Shown: positions 23,881 through 36,800 of the stretch, piece after piece
Layout: each line of letters begins with the position of its first letter
Numbering within the stretch: position 1 is the first letter of the stretch
Source of the DNA: Allolobophora icterica
Lineage: Eukaryota > Annelida > Clitellata > Crassiclitellata > Lumbricidae
DNA: 64,000 nt
Reading direction: 5' to 3'
NCBI GenBank assembly: GCA_963556255.1
Contig: OY744610.1
Location: 11,557,977-11,621,976 of the forward strand
The notes under the pieces: model-generated
The model's database searches: none
What the model was told of the DNA's origin: nothing
What the model saw: the letters and a program-made list of their open reading frames with translations, nothing else
Translations under genes and position numbers: made by a program

Positions 23881-24711
23881 CCCAAGGGGGGGGGGTCCGA
23901 CCGGACCCCAGACCCGCTTTTCACGGATAACTTTAGAACGGCTACGAAATTGTAGAAATGCTTTTAGGACATCCTAAAGCATTCAATTGGGCTTCGTATG
24001 TTATATTTTGCGTGATTATACTACCACCCTGTAGCCCACAACCATAGCATATACCAAGGACACCCCCAAGATATGCGGCTGATGGGCATACTGGCATATA
24101 GCTTGCCAACCCAGAAATAAATTATTTGAACGCACGTTATTGTGAAATACCATATATGAGTCGATTGCAAATTGAATTTGGATTATAACAAGCCAAATCC
24201 CGTTAAAATATTCCATTCCTGTACCCCACAACCATAGCATATACCAAGGACACCCCAAGATATGCGGCCGGTGGTCATACTGGCATATGGTTTACCAACC
24301 CAGAAATAAATTTTTAGCCCAAGTTATTGTAATATACCGTGTATCAGTCGAATGCAAATTGAATTTGGATTATAACAAGCCAAATCCCGTTAAAATATTC
24401 CAATCCTGTACCCCGCAACCAGGGAACAACTACATGCGTACAATTGAATACATGCGAAAAATCCCGAAATTGCAAAGAAACTACAAAAGAGTAGGCCCCC
24501 TATTAAAGTTCAAATAAAGTTTCACCAGGTGGCGCTATTGTGAAGTACCATATATATCAGTCGATTGCAAATTGAATTTGGATTACAACAAGCCAAATCC
24601 CGTTAAAATATTCCAATCCGTTCTCCAGATATCACAATGAAAACATTGGGGTCCGGTCGGACCCCCCCGTTGGGCATTCGTGTACCAAAAAATAGCTTGG
24701 GCACTCGAGGG
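23881..24711 (+). mobile_element. piggyBac-like MITE, copy A, TTAA target site
   Basis: TTAA (23877-23880) precedes CCCTCGAATGCCCAAG, and the right end CTTGGGCACTCGAGGG is followed by TTAA (24712-24715). CCC ends with TTAA duplication are typical of piggyBac. Each subterminal region holds GGGGTCC...GGACCCC hairpin arms, 7 bp each. The interior is an imperfect tandem repeat of about 190 bp with ACCAAGGACACCCC and GGATTATAACAAGCC. It has no transposase. A second copy lies at 42474-43301 and a fragment at 30885-31110. Confidence 0.9.
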
Positions 24712-24899
24712 TTAAATCTCCGCCAGTGCAAACATTTAGTAGTAGATTTCTGCTTCGTCTGCACCCCTAACCAACTCAGCTAAACCGAGTACACTGACCG
24801 TACACTGTCGGTGGAAAAATTAGAGGGAGAGGACAGGGCAACAGCCCTCGCTAATATAACCTTCATACTCATGGCTGCTTCAGGGCTAGTTATAGGAAC

Positions 24900-24962
24900 T
24901 GCTCTTCTTCTTCTTCCTCTTCCTCTTCCTCTTCCTCTTCCTCTTCCTCTTCTTCTTCTTCT

Positions 24963-24997
<35 letters not shown>

Positions 24998-25085
24998 ATC
25001 TTCCTCTTCTTCCTCTTCTTCTTCCTCTTCTTCTTCCTCTTCCTCTTCCTCTTCCTCTTCCTCTTCTTCTTCCTCTTCTTCTTCC

Positions 25086-25120
<35 letters not shown>

Positions 25121-25349
25121 CTCTTCCTCTTCCTCTTCCTCTTCCTCTTCCTCTTCCTCTTCCTCTTCCTCTTCATCTTCCTCTTCCTCTTCTTCTTCCT
25201 CTTCCTCTTCCTCTTCTTCTTCCTCTTCCTCTTCTTCCTCTTCCTCTTCTTCTTCTTCTTCATCTTCCTCTTCTTCCTCTTCTTCTTCCTCTTCTTCTTC
25301 CTCTTCCTCTTCTTCTTCCTCTTCCTCTTCTTCTTCCTCTTCTTCTTCC

Positions 25350-25384
<35 letters not shown>

Positions 25385-25887
25385 CTCTTCCTCTTCCTCT
25401 TCCTCTTCCTCTTCCTCTTCCTCTTCCTCTTCCTCTTCCTCTTCCTCTTCCTCTTCCTCTTCCTCTTCGTCTTCGTCTTCGTCTTCGTCTTCGTCTTCGT
25501 CTTCGTCTTCGTCTTCGTCTTCGTCTTCGTCTTCGTCTTCCTCTTCCTCTTCCTCTTCCTCTTCCTCTTCCTCTTCCTCTTCCTCTTCCTCTTCCTCTTC
25601 CTCTTCCTCTTCCTCTTCCTCTTCCTCTTCCTCTTCCTCTTCCTCTTCCTCTTCCTCTTCCTCTTCCTCTTCCTCTTCCTCTTCCTCTTCCTCTTCCTCT
25701 TCCTCTTCCTCTTCCTCTTCCTCTTCCTCTTCCTCTTCCTCTTCCTCTTCCTCTTCCTCTTCTTCTTCTTCTTCTTCTTCTTCTTCTTCTTCTTCTTCTT
25801 CTTCTTCTTCTTCTTCTTCTTCTTCTTCTTCTTCTTCTTCTTCTTCTTCTTCTTCTTCTTCTTCTTCTTCTTCTTCTTCTTCTTCTT

Positions 25888-25918
<31 letters not shown>
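24900..25918 (+). repeat. 1-kb polypyrimidine tract (CTTCCT)n/(CTTCGT)n/(CTT)n
   Basis: Blocks follow in order: mixed CTTCCT/CTTCTT units, a pure CTTCCT block, a CTTCGT block (about 25467-25540), another long CTTCCT block, then about 50 CTT units to 25918. One strand is entirely pyrimidine except for the G of the CTTCGT block and rare A. Long Leu/Pro and Lys/Arg frames here are artefacts. Confidence 0.97.
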
Positions 25919-26128
25919 GCCAGAGGGACTGCTACTGTCGACGTGCAGCCCACGTTCATCAGCTTCAATGACAACGATTGTTGGACTACATACTGCCATC
26001 TCAATCGTAAAGTTGTAATTCATACAGCGCTATTATTTTAAGGTCAAGGTTATTTACGAACGCTGCATCAAGTCAGCATAATAACAATAGCTAGAGGTTA
26101 CTTATGAAGAACTTACAATTGATTGCAG

Positions 26129-26265
26129 ACAGACAGACAGACAGACACAGGCAGAGACAGACAGAGACAGACAGAGACAGACAGAAACAGAGACATACAG
26201 ACAGAGAGAGACAGAGACAGTACAGAGAGACAGACAGAGATAGAGACAGACAGACAGACAGAGAG
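26129..26265 (+). repeat. CAGA tetranucleotide microsatellite
   Basis: CAGA units with GAGA interruptions run for about 135 bp. Related TGTC runs occur at 27297-27357. Confidence 0.9.
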
Positions 26266-26399
26266 AAGAAAATACGGCTGGTTGCTCTTAGGAAGAGTGA
26301 CACTGGAAAACGGATGAGTGGATGTATTGGGAGGAGATTTAATAAGAAATAGATCAGGAAATAATCGTAATCATGATCGTAATCTCCAAACTTTTAAAG

Positions 26400-26620
26400 T
26401 GCCGCTCGAAGGCCAAGCGCAGATCACCAGCCAATTCACGAGCGCTACGTCAAATCAGAGGGTGTTTCCAGAGAGTATTTTAAAGGAAGTCCGAGCCCTG
26501 TTCCCAGATGGCCAAATGAAATCAGAAGGATTTTCCATAGGACAGTCCAAAAGAGGTCCGAGTCCGGTTCCAGATGGCCAAATCAAATCAGAGGGGAGTT
26601 TCCAAAGAAACCAATGATCT
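26400..26620 (+). repeat. About 70-bp tandem repeat, three degenerate units
   Basis: The words CAAATCAGAGG, TTTCC, GTCCGAG and CCAGATGGCCAAAT recur in the same order in three units. The open plus-strand frame across it (26318-26617) is repetitive and has no recognisable domain. Confidence 0.65.
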
Positions 26621-26874
26621 CAACGCTGTAAATATCGCGATTTTTTTCTGTGCACAACTTATTATGATTATTGCATCAGATGGGAGAACTGTCGAAAATA
26701 ATTTATGTCGACCTCAAAAGCCTTTGTTGTCATAAGATGTCGTTGAACTAGTGATCCATGTGTACAACTTTGAGTGTCACTATGTACATGTAAGTTGAAC
26801 TCAACGTGATCGACTCTTTTAGCCACAAGATGTCGCTAAAAGAATAACAGCCATTACGAATTACGAGGCCATTA

Positions 26875-26942
26875 TGTTGTTGTTGTTGTTGTGATTGTGG
26901 CAGTTGTTATTGTTGTCTGTGTTGCTGTTGTTGGTGCTCTTG
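26875..26942 (+). repeat. TTG-rich simple repeat
   Basis: Interrupted TTG/TGTTG units of about 65 bp. Confidence 0.7.
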
Positions 26943-26994
26943 TTCAGACAGAGGGCCAGACAGGTAGACAGACAGGCAAACAGGCAGGGCTGTA

Positions 26995-27199
26995 GTCGAG
27001 GGTATACGTGGGTATACATCGTGTACTCACCTCTAGAGACCGTATACTCACCTCACAAAATATTTATATTTATTTATATTTAAATACTGTAGCGTATACT
27101 CACAAAATACTGTAGCGTATACTCACCTCTAATTTGTTTCGGAAAACTAGCCGGTAATGTGTACTCACCTCTAATTTTACCACTAGGCCTACAGCCCTG
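26995..27199. mobile_element. 205-bp hAT MITE with CAGGGCTGTAG ends
   Basis: Inverted ends CAGGGCTGTAG (26995) and CTACAGCCCTG (ending 27199) sit inside CAGA-type repeat. Flanking octamers CAAACAGG and CTAGCAGG match at six of eight positions, an eroded duplication. The interior has three or four GTATACTCACCTCTA words. Confidence 0.7.
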
Positions 27200-27296
27200 C
27201 TAGCAGGCAGACATATATTATGACAGGCGGAGAAATAGACAGTGTGAGAGAGACGTCTGTTTGTCTATTTATGTCTGCACTTTTGTTTAATGTGGG

Positions 27297-27357
27297 CGTG
27301 TCTGTCTGTCTGTCTGTCTGTCTCTCCATCTGTCTGTCTGTCTGTCTGTCTGTCTTC
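27297..27357 (+). repeat. TGTC microsatellite
   Basis: Tandem TGTC units with one TCTCCATC interruption. Confidence 0.9.
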
Positions 27358-27644
27358 CATTCTCTGTCTTGATGCGTCTCCTCTCTATCTGTTTCTATAT
27401 CTTTTTACCCCTCTGCTCGTTTGGCTTCTATTCTCTCTGTTCGTCCTTCTGCCTGTCTGCTTGGCCTCTTCTCAGTTTGTATACCACGGGTTCCCAAGCG
27501 TTTCGTGGGGGTTCGCCGCGATCAAGCGCACTTGCGTGCCAACAGAGGCGTCCTTAGAAGTTTTGTGCTATTATAGGCCGCTATAGGCACGCCGCAAGGA
27601 CAAAAATGCCGCCATTTACTTAGCATATATATTTCCATTTATTT

Positions 27645-28231
27645 TCTTATTAACTTCATCATCATCATCAGTTCCTGACGCCAGCCATTTGGCGGCGATG
27701 GGTACGAATAATGATCTCCATTGTCCTCGGTCATTTGTCAAGTCTATTGCCCCCTTTAATGTTAGTCCAAGTGATGTTATGTCCTCAGTTATATTATCTA
27801 TCCAGCGTAGCCTTGGTCTGCCTTTGTGTTTTTTCCCTTCGAATCTTGCATGTAGTGCACTGTGTGGGAATCTGTCAACTGGCATTCTCTCTACATGTCC
27901 AAACCATCGGAGTCTTCGTTGAACGACTTTGTCTAGCAGAGTTGTTTTGATGCCTAATGATTGTCTTATGTCATCGTTTCTTATTTTCTGCAGTCTTGAA
28001 ATCCCTGCGATCTTTCTCAGCCAGTTCATTTCTGCTGTAAGAATTCTTCTTTCATCTTTTTTTCGCATTGTCCAACATTCCGATCCATTTAGGAAAATGG
28101 GTTGTATCATTGTCTCGCATATTTTTGTCTTGGTCTTCTTTGTTAATTCTTTGCTCCTCCAAATCCTGTTCATTATTCCAAATGCTTGTGAAGCGCGTCC
28201 AATTCTTCTTTGTATATCTTTTTCGGTGCCA
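27645..28231 (-). pseudogene. LINE C-terminal fragment (endonuclease/RT family)
   Basis: An open minus-strand frame (28173-27616) contains SECWTMRKKDERRILTAEMN, WLRKIAGISRLQKIRNDDIR, RRLRWFGHVERMP and KGRPRLRWIDNITEDI, ending in a GATGATGATGA-type tail. This is the conserved C-terminal region of a widespread LINE family. It is cut at its 5' side by repeat copy B at 28232, so only the last ~185 codons remain. Confidence 0.85.
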
Positions 28232-28703
28232 TGACAATTCGGCGCCGGTCAATTCGGCGCCTTTTGTTAACGCTTCTATTTCTACCGACATTTCGTCTAC
28301 TATGACTTTCCTTGATCCCGCTTCTAGTTTAGATTATATTTTAATCGTTGATCCCGCCTCTAGTTTAGTTTATATTTTTGATCGTTCACCCGCTTCTACT
28401 TTTTGTGATATATAAATCTTTCATCCAGGTTCTACTGTTAGTTATATTTTAACCGTTGATCGCGCTTCTAGTTTAAGTTACATTTTAATCGTTGATCCCG
28501 CTCTAGTTTAGTTTATATTTTGATCGTTCATCCCGTTTCTAGTTTTAGTTATATTTAAATCTTTCATCCAGGTTCTACGGTTAGTTATATTTTAATCGTT
28601 GATCACGCTTCCAGTTTAAGTTATATTTTAATTGTTGATTCCGCTCTAGTTTAGTTTGTATTTTGATCGTTCATCCCGCTTCTAGTTTTAGTTACATTTA
28701 ATT
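28232..28703. repeat. Modular repeat family, copy B (TTCGGCGCCGGTCAA terminus)
   Basis: Two terminal units ATTCGGCGCCGGTCA begin at about 28238. About ten core units of 36-45 bp follow, with ATCCCGCTTCTAGTTTA and TATATTTTAATCGTTG. The core matches copy C and, inverted, copy A. The right terminal arm is missing where it meets the TAGGGTG-element copy at about 28704. Confidence 0.75.
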
Positions 28704-29221
28704 ATTTTTGCAAAATCAGGATTGATATCTAGCTCAGTTACAGAATCCAACATTTTTCCTAATGGACCTGACCACTTGTTTTTTACTTAGTGTCTTGCCA
28801 TCTAAAGCAGTCATAGCGCCTCAGTGCCAGTTCTCCTGTGTGCAGATCACCAACAATCCACAAGAGCTTCCTTTGCAGCTTCTCCTCAACATAATGCATT
28901 ACAGTAACAGTACTGCTCCTTCCCAACCAGTGTTTACGTTACAGGAATCACCTCCAAAAGCTTGAAACCTGGATATATTTTGACATTTTCTTCTCCCTTC
29001 AACATTACCCTGGTTTCATCATGACGCCTATCAAAGAAAATACAACTGATGCCATTCTGCTGAAGTTCGTCTTCAAACTTTGCATCGAGTTTCTTCATAA
29101 CTCTCTCCTGAGCTCTCTACACCTTGTTGTCATTAATCACCAAAGAAATGTCGAACTGAGTAACGAGCTCTAATCCAGGCAGCAGTAGCAATCTCCGCTG
29201 TCTCTCTCAGCCCAGTGTGGT

Positions 29222-30118
<897 letters not shown>

Positions 30119-30884
30119 TTAGACTGGTCAGGGCTAGGTTGGTTATGTCCGCAGTACTGTATAGCCCTCTTCGCAGTTTTCACAGGATCAGCAGAAGACT
30201 CACCTTAAGGAGGTAAGGAGTTTTTGTCTTTCTCATTACAATAGTCATTCACTGATTCTTCCATGATATCGTCGTACTCTTCAAACTCTGTCTGCTCCAC
30301 TTCAAGCATAGATCTCTCTGTAATCTCTTCCTCTTCTGTGGTTTGTTTTTCACACTTCATTCTCAAATTTTTCTCTTCATCCTTCCTTTTTGCCTGCCTT
30401 TCCTTCTGAGACACTCGTCTTCTAGTCTAATGGAAGTCAACTGGTACTACCTGCTATGAGGTTCAATAAATACACATATTACGCTAAAAAGTGGTCACAT
30501 TATAATATGCGTTAATATAATAATTATTATATTGCACACAGTGTAAGATAAATTAATAATTCATGAGTAAACAACATTAATATAGTATATACAACATTAT
30601 TTAATACATTACACAACGTCCAACACACACAAAATATTTCACCAAGCCCCATATGAAAGTAGTCTATTTACGTGTTTTCCACGATAAATTTGACGGTAAA
30701 TTGAAGTAGGTAAATCCCATTTAAAACAAAATTTATACACATATGTTGATTTCTCACAGGAAAATGCACAATTTTATCCCTAGTACCTTTTTATATATTG
30801 ATCTTTCAAAAATTGACACACCCTAATATCAAACTGAATTACACTCGGCGTTTAATTCGCCGTCCAACGATGCCTAATAACGTG

Positions 30885-31110
30885 CGTTGACCAATTTATT
30901 TATGGGCTGGTAAACCATGTGTCAATATGACCATCAGCCGCATAGGCCTATATCTTGCGGTGTCCTTGGTAGGAGATAATCACGGAAAATATATCATACA
31001 AAGCCAAATTGATGGCTTGAGAATGTCTTGAATCCATTTTTACAATTTCCTAGCCGTTCTGAAGTTATCCGTGGAAAAGCTGGTCTGGGGTCCGGTTGGA
31101 CATTCGAGGG
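30885..31110 (-). mobile_element. Fragment of the piggyBac-like MITE
   Basis: CATTCGAGGG followed by TTAA (31111-31114) is the inverted end of the MITE seen at 23881. Upstream are the matching words GAAGTTATCCGTGGAAAAGC and GACCATCAGCCGCATA. The opposite end is missing or too diverged to place. Confidence 0.65.
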
Positions 31111-31398
31111 TTAAAATTAAAAACCATGTGTACAAAAATTAATCAAACAAATCTTGCACTCGATCAATGGACACTTTGCCTTATGTAGGGAACGTGTGTT
31201 GGGTTCCCTGCAGTTGGTCCAAGGCTTCTGACTACGATTTCAGTTGACACGACCATCAATTGATGCCTTGTTTATTAAGTCAACAGAGCTACATGTATAG
31301 AAGTTGTTAAGCCATACTAAGCTAAGACAGCCGTGCTTCACTGATCCTCTGAGGAACCATAAGGCGTAGTATTAAGTATCATCTGACATTTTTACATA

Positions 31399-32014
31399 GG
31401 CTGTGACTAGCGGACCGCCAGGCGGCCCGCTAGTATTTCGAAACTTGCGGGCCGCCTGGCGGTCCGCTAGTCAATACGATATTTTTTGACTAGCGGACTG
31501 CCAGGCGGCCCTGAAATTTCAAATACAAGCGGGCCGCCAGTAACGTGATTGCGCAAGGAGCCCGAATCCTTGGGCCAAAACATTGGCTACACTAACCCTA
31601 AACGTCTGAAACCTGTGACTGAAAGACCCCAGTCGGGACGGTTGCTTTGTCCTTGTTTTTTTACACTTTCTGCGGCCATAGTTCCCGCTTCGTGCAGCAT
31701 AATCGCAGCGAGGAATATCGCAGTTCATTCTTAGGATGTGCAGCCTTCTTCTGCGCATACTTTTTCTTGGATTATAACGTCTTGGCGTGACGGATTGTAA
31801 GAATACTAAACTTAATCGGTTCATACAGTTTTTTGGAATTTTCTAAGTCGTTAGAGTTAAAAATTTCACCAACATAAATGAAACTGTCCGTTACGGCCGC
31901 CATGTTGCTTATGAAAATAGCCACGTTCTGGAATCACGTGAGTCTTACACGTGACTGGCGGCCCGTTAGTTTTTCGACATTTGCGGGCCGCCTGGCGGTC
32001 CGCTAGTCACTTCG
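31399..32014. mobile_element. GC-rich foldback element with possible 9-bp TSD
   Basis: The left arm has GTGACTAGCGGACCGCCAGG, and within 70 bp comes its inverse CCTGGCGGTCCGCTAGTCA. The right arm repeats the pattern, ending CCGCTAGTCAC at 32010. Each terminus can therefore form its own hairpin. The 9-bp word TTTTACATA flanks the copy (31390-31398 and 32015-32023). The AT-poor interior has no recognised gene. The superfamily is uncertain; the 9-bp duplication suggests Mutator-like. Confidence 0.7.
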
Positions 32015-32469
32015 TTTTACATAATTATATACGCGTGTAGATATGCATTATGTACGTATGCTTTAGCCTATATGAAGGCTTCTACATGTAGACAGGTAGG
32101 CAATCTATAACAGAAGACGGTTAAGTTCTCGCCCTCTGACGAATAAGGCAGCAATGTTATAGGCCAGAGGTGGGCAAACTACGGCCCGCAGGCCGGATCC
32201 GGCCCGCCAACACTTTTTATCCGGCCCTCACAATTATTCAGAAAATTTGAAAAAATCAGACCGCGAGAAGTTTTCTTCGTTTAACTCACGTGACGCGGCT
32301 CTCTTATTACTATTCCGGTCTCGTCTTTAATAATATCTCTATGCATTAACTCTGCCGATCTGCCCAACTTCCCTTCACATGCAGGTTTTTGCACATGATC
32401 TGTATACGCAGGAGTGAAATCCGTTCAAGTAAAGCTAATGTTGCTTTCAAAGCAGATGAGAGAACAAAA

Positions 32470-33067
32470 CTACGGGAACTTTCCTACTTTAGTAACATCA
32501 ACACCAGCATTGTTCAGCGGTCCGGTCTGGGCCCTTTGTACTTCATCGTGGCCATATCAAAGCTCAAAACTGTCTATGCTCACAATCGTATAATTAAATA
32601 TGCCGATGACTCTTACCTGTTAGTACCAGCCAAACACAGTAACACAATCAGGGAAGAGTTGGACCATGTAGCAGAATGGGTCAAGAGCTGCAATCTGAGC
32701 CTTAATCAAAGCAAGACACAGGAGATGATAGTTCGCCGTCCAGGGAGGTAGCAGGAGGACGCACCAGCAGAGTTTTCGGAACTTCGGCGGGCTCAGAGTA
32801 TGAAGATTCTGCGAGTTATAATGACTGAAAAACTAAGTTTCGAAGCGCATATAAGGACCGCTTGCGTCCAAGCAAGACAGTCGATGTATGCTCTGCGAAT
32901 CATGACAGCGCACGACCTGCGATTCCCAAGTTTGCATGACGTAAGAAAATGACTACATTAGCCCGTATGTTATACGCGTCCCCGGCTTGGTGGGATTCGC
33001 GGGTCAACTGGAGCGGGATAGGCTGCAGTCCGTGTTAGACCGCTTGGTGCGTCTTAGTCAGGCAGCT
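32470..33067 (+). pseudogene. LINE reverse-transcriptase relic, 5' part of a split copy
   Basis: The plus strand reads INTSIVQRSGLGPLYFIVA, RIIKYADDSYLLVPAKHSN with the YADD box, and CNLSLNQSKTQEMIVRRPG, then after a stop SMKILRVIMTEKLSFEAH and MTTLARMLYASPAW-like sequence. It stops at 33067, where the Academ-type element enters. The coding sequence resumes at 39393. The endonuclease and the first RT motifs are absent (5' truncation). Confidence 0.85.
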
Positions 33068-33560
33068 TGGTGTAAAAATTGCTCACTTGAAGACAGAAAC
33101 ATGAAATTTGGCACATAGTAAGAACATAGGACGACGAAATTTTTTTAGCTATAGGGCCATCGCAGATTTGTCCTCTGGCCTCAATGGCAGCCATTTTCCA
33201 AAATGGCCGACCGAAAATAGAGATTTTTCAATATCTTAGCTTCTAGTTCACTTAGAATCGTCATCTTGGTGTCTAAACATACATATTTAGGGTCAAGAAT
33301 TCTAATAGAACTAATTTCAATTACTTACCTACAATAGATTTGCCCCTGGCCTCAATGGAAGCCATTTTACAAGATGGCCGACCAAATTTATAGATTTTTC
33401 AATATCTCAGCTTCTAGTTCACTTAGAATCGTGATCTTGGTGTCTAAACATACATATTCAAAGGCAAGGATTTCAACAGAACTAATTGCAATTACCTACC
33501 TACAACAGAAAAGCTAAATGTGGTAGCCATGTTGAAGTTAAGGTGAGCTGAAAGGGGCAG
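33068..33560 (+). repeat. Left terminal inverted repeat, about 490 bp
   Basis: It pairs with 38905-39392. It contains two internal units of about 170 bp, each with TCGGCCA-type words, TTTTTCAATATC and CACTTAGAATCGT, so the TIR is itself a tandem repeat. The two arms differ by scattered substitutions and small indels near the outermost 60 bp. Confidence 0.85.
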
Positions 33561-33814
33561 TCCGGTGAAAAATATAAACCAAATGCTTATTAATAGAAAC
33601 ATGAAATTTGGTAGATAGTATGAACATGTGCTTGCTTACTAAAATAAAAAGAACAAGGACAAGATCTGGTCAACTAATTAAAGGAAACAAAAAGATTTTT
33701 GGCTACTTTCCTAATGTTTTTTCATTAAAGTTTCTTTGTTGCAAAGTTGAAAAAGTAAGCTTCTGTATAATTACCAGCTAGTTTTTTTTATCTCCTGTTG
33801 GTGGTAGCAAGACA

Positions 33815-36800
33815 ATGTCGAAAGTGTACAAAATAGCAATTCCAGAGCAGCCTAACACGTCAGCTGCAGATTCATCTGTGAAAAGGGACACAGACTGGGA
33901 TAAGTGTGTGCTTTGTCAAGAACTAACTGGTGAAGTGCTTCAAAATCCAGCAAGTTCCAGACGCGGCACCGATGGAGCAGGGTACAAGACGCTTGCAGAT
34001 AAATTGCTGGCCTTCAAGAAGATACATTGCTTGCCATCAAGTATTGTTTCCCGGCTGACGGAAGGTCAAGACCTTGAAGAAACCCTCATAACCAATAAGG
34101 CCAAATGGCATGAGAGCTGTCGACTGCAGTTTAACAAAACCAAACTCGAACGAGCTGTAAAGCGACAGGCAGAGTCGGTGGAAAGTACTGATGCTCCCAT
34201 ACATAAGAATTACACGCGTCATAGTTCAGTCACAAGTTCGGCTGAGACAGAACAATGCTTCTTCTGTGGGGAACGTGCAAGAGATGCAGAATCATTTCAC
34301 CATGCCTCCACGTTTGGTCTTGACGCCCGTGTTAGACAATGTGCCATGCAGTTACAAGACCAAAATCTGCTGGATAAACTTAGCACAGGTGACCTCATTG
34401 CACTGGAGGCCAAGTACCATGTCCAGTGCCTTTGCTCCCTGTACAACAGAGCCAAACAAATCAAAGGGGCTGATGAGCATGAAGACAGCAGCGCCATTAA
34501 TCAGGGAATAGCTCTTGCTGAGCTGGTCGCATATATCGAAGATGCCCGAGCAGACAATGAATATGCACCAATATTCAAACTGGCCAATCTTGTTAATATG
34601 TATTCTACCAGAGTCGAGCAATTGGGAACATACTTGAGTGGCCGTGTGAACTCAACGCACTTGAAAAACAGGATCCTTGCACATTTCCCGGACTTGCAGG
34701 CTTATAAAGAAGGCCGAGACGTCCTTCTTGTCTTCAGTGAAGATGTTGGTTCGGCAATGAGGAAGGCATGTGAGCATGATGCCGACACCGAAGGCATTCA
34801 CCTAGCACGTGTTGCAAACATTATTCGCAGAGAGATCTTCAACAAGCAGACATTGTTCACCGGTACTTTTGATAACCGTTGCCAAGAATCATCAGTGCCA
34901 AATGCATTGGTGGCATTGGTTTCTATGATCCTGTATGGTCCCAACATCGAAACTCAGTCAAGCTACTCGTCGAAACCTCAGGCCGCACTGACATTGTCAC
35001 AGTTATTGACGTTCAATACCTCTGCTCGCTGCCGAGATGGCAGTTCCCACACTTTCAGGCACAACCTAGAAAGAGAAACACCTCTGCCACTGTATCTAGG
35101 AGTGATGATCCACAGTAAAACTCGCAAAAGAGAACTGGTTGACAGCCTGTTTGAACTTGGACTATGCATCTCCTATGATCGTGTTCTGAGTATTTCCACA
35201 AGTCTGGGTGATACTATCTGTCAGCACTTTGAAATGGAGAAAGCTGTGTGCCCTCCAAAGCTCAAGGGACAACTCTTCACCACCGCGGCCATCGACAATA
35301 TCGATCACAATCCGAGTTCATCAACTGCTCAGGACTCATTCCATGGCACAGGTATATCCCTATTCCAGCATCCCAGATGTGAGGCAAGTGGGTTGGAGCG
35401 CACCACCGTGACAGCTTTGAACAACAGCCATACCACTTCCAAGAAAGGCGTGGACAAACTGCCGCAGTCATACACCGATGTGCCACCAGTTACTCTGAGC
35501 AAGAAAGATCCATCGCCTCCAAAGCTGGAAGGACCCAACAAATCAGATTGCAAACGCATCCCTCAGGCTCTGCAAACAGAACGAAGGTACATATCGTCAC
35601 TTTAATAGCATTTTGCTACTATTTTTGATTATTTTGCAATTTGCTCTCCGTTATGATGTATATCAATTCTTGAGCATGGTGTGTACACAGTGAGATATGT
35701 TTAAGTCTGACAAAGCAAAATTAACAAGATGCCTGATCTCACTGAATCTGCTAAATGCTTTTTGACTTCATTTACAGATGGCTGGACCATGTGAAACAGG
35801 TGATGAATACGGATCAACTGGCTGACGATGAAAATCTGTCTTGGGCAGCATACCATGCCAGCTGCAGTCAAGATGACAAAGCAAGGGACTACAGCAAGTC
35901 ACTAAGTTGTCTGCTGCCTCTGTTTTACGAAGATGCAAAGTCAGTAGCCATGCTTCGCCATGGGATGGATGTCGTAAAGAATGCAGTTGACATTCTTAAT
36001 CCTGGTCAAGTTCCAGTCATCACTGCAGATCAACCTCTGTACACACTCTGCAAGCAAATTCAGTGGACCTGGCCAGGCCTTTACGGAGAAGACAAATTTA
36101 TAGTGATGTTTGGAGGCCTGCACATAGAAATGAATGCTCTCAAAGTGCTCGGTGACCTGCTAGACTGCAGCGGATGGACGGGTGCACTGACACAGGCAAA
36201 TGTGGCTTCTTCAGGCACTGCAGATTCATACCTAAAAGTGTCTCATGTCACGCGCACCCGGCATGCTCATCAGGTTACAGCGTCAGCCCTGCATATCCTT
36301 CTCCACAAAGCCTACACTCAGTACAGGAGCAACCATATAGATGTGGAGAGTATGAAGCACTTAAAGGCCTGGTGTGATGAGAGAGCCACAGTCAGCGCAC
36401 AGTTTAACTTCTGGTTCACCATTCTGCAGCTCCAACTTCAGGTGATGATCTTCGTGCGATCACTGAGGCAGGGTGATTTCGAGCTCTATATAGATTCGTT
36501 GTCACGGCTCGTGCCTTGGTTCTTCTCACTTGACCACACGCATTACGCTAGATGGATACCAATACACCTTCGTGACATGATCGTTCTAGCACAGAAGCAT
36601 CCTGCTGTGTACTAGGAATTTCTGCGTGGCAGCTTCACGGTAAAGAAGACGGGACGTACATTTTCCAATATCGCCATAGACCAAGCTCATGAGCAGAACA
36701 ACGCTTGCTTGAAGGGTGACGGAGGTGCTGTAGGCCTCACACAGAACCCGCAAGCCCTACGACGATGGATGGTGTGTGGACCAGAGATGGCCCGTCTGAT

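Noticed and set aside
24811..26004. Open frames of 386 and 372 codons on opposite strands
   Set aside because: They are Leu/Pro and Lys/Arg translations of the CTTCCT/CTT array with no non-repetitive domain.
28052..28415. Plus-strand frame with repeated DPASSLDYILI peptide
   Set aside because: It is the translation of the core minisatellite units of repeat copy B.
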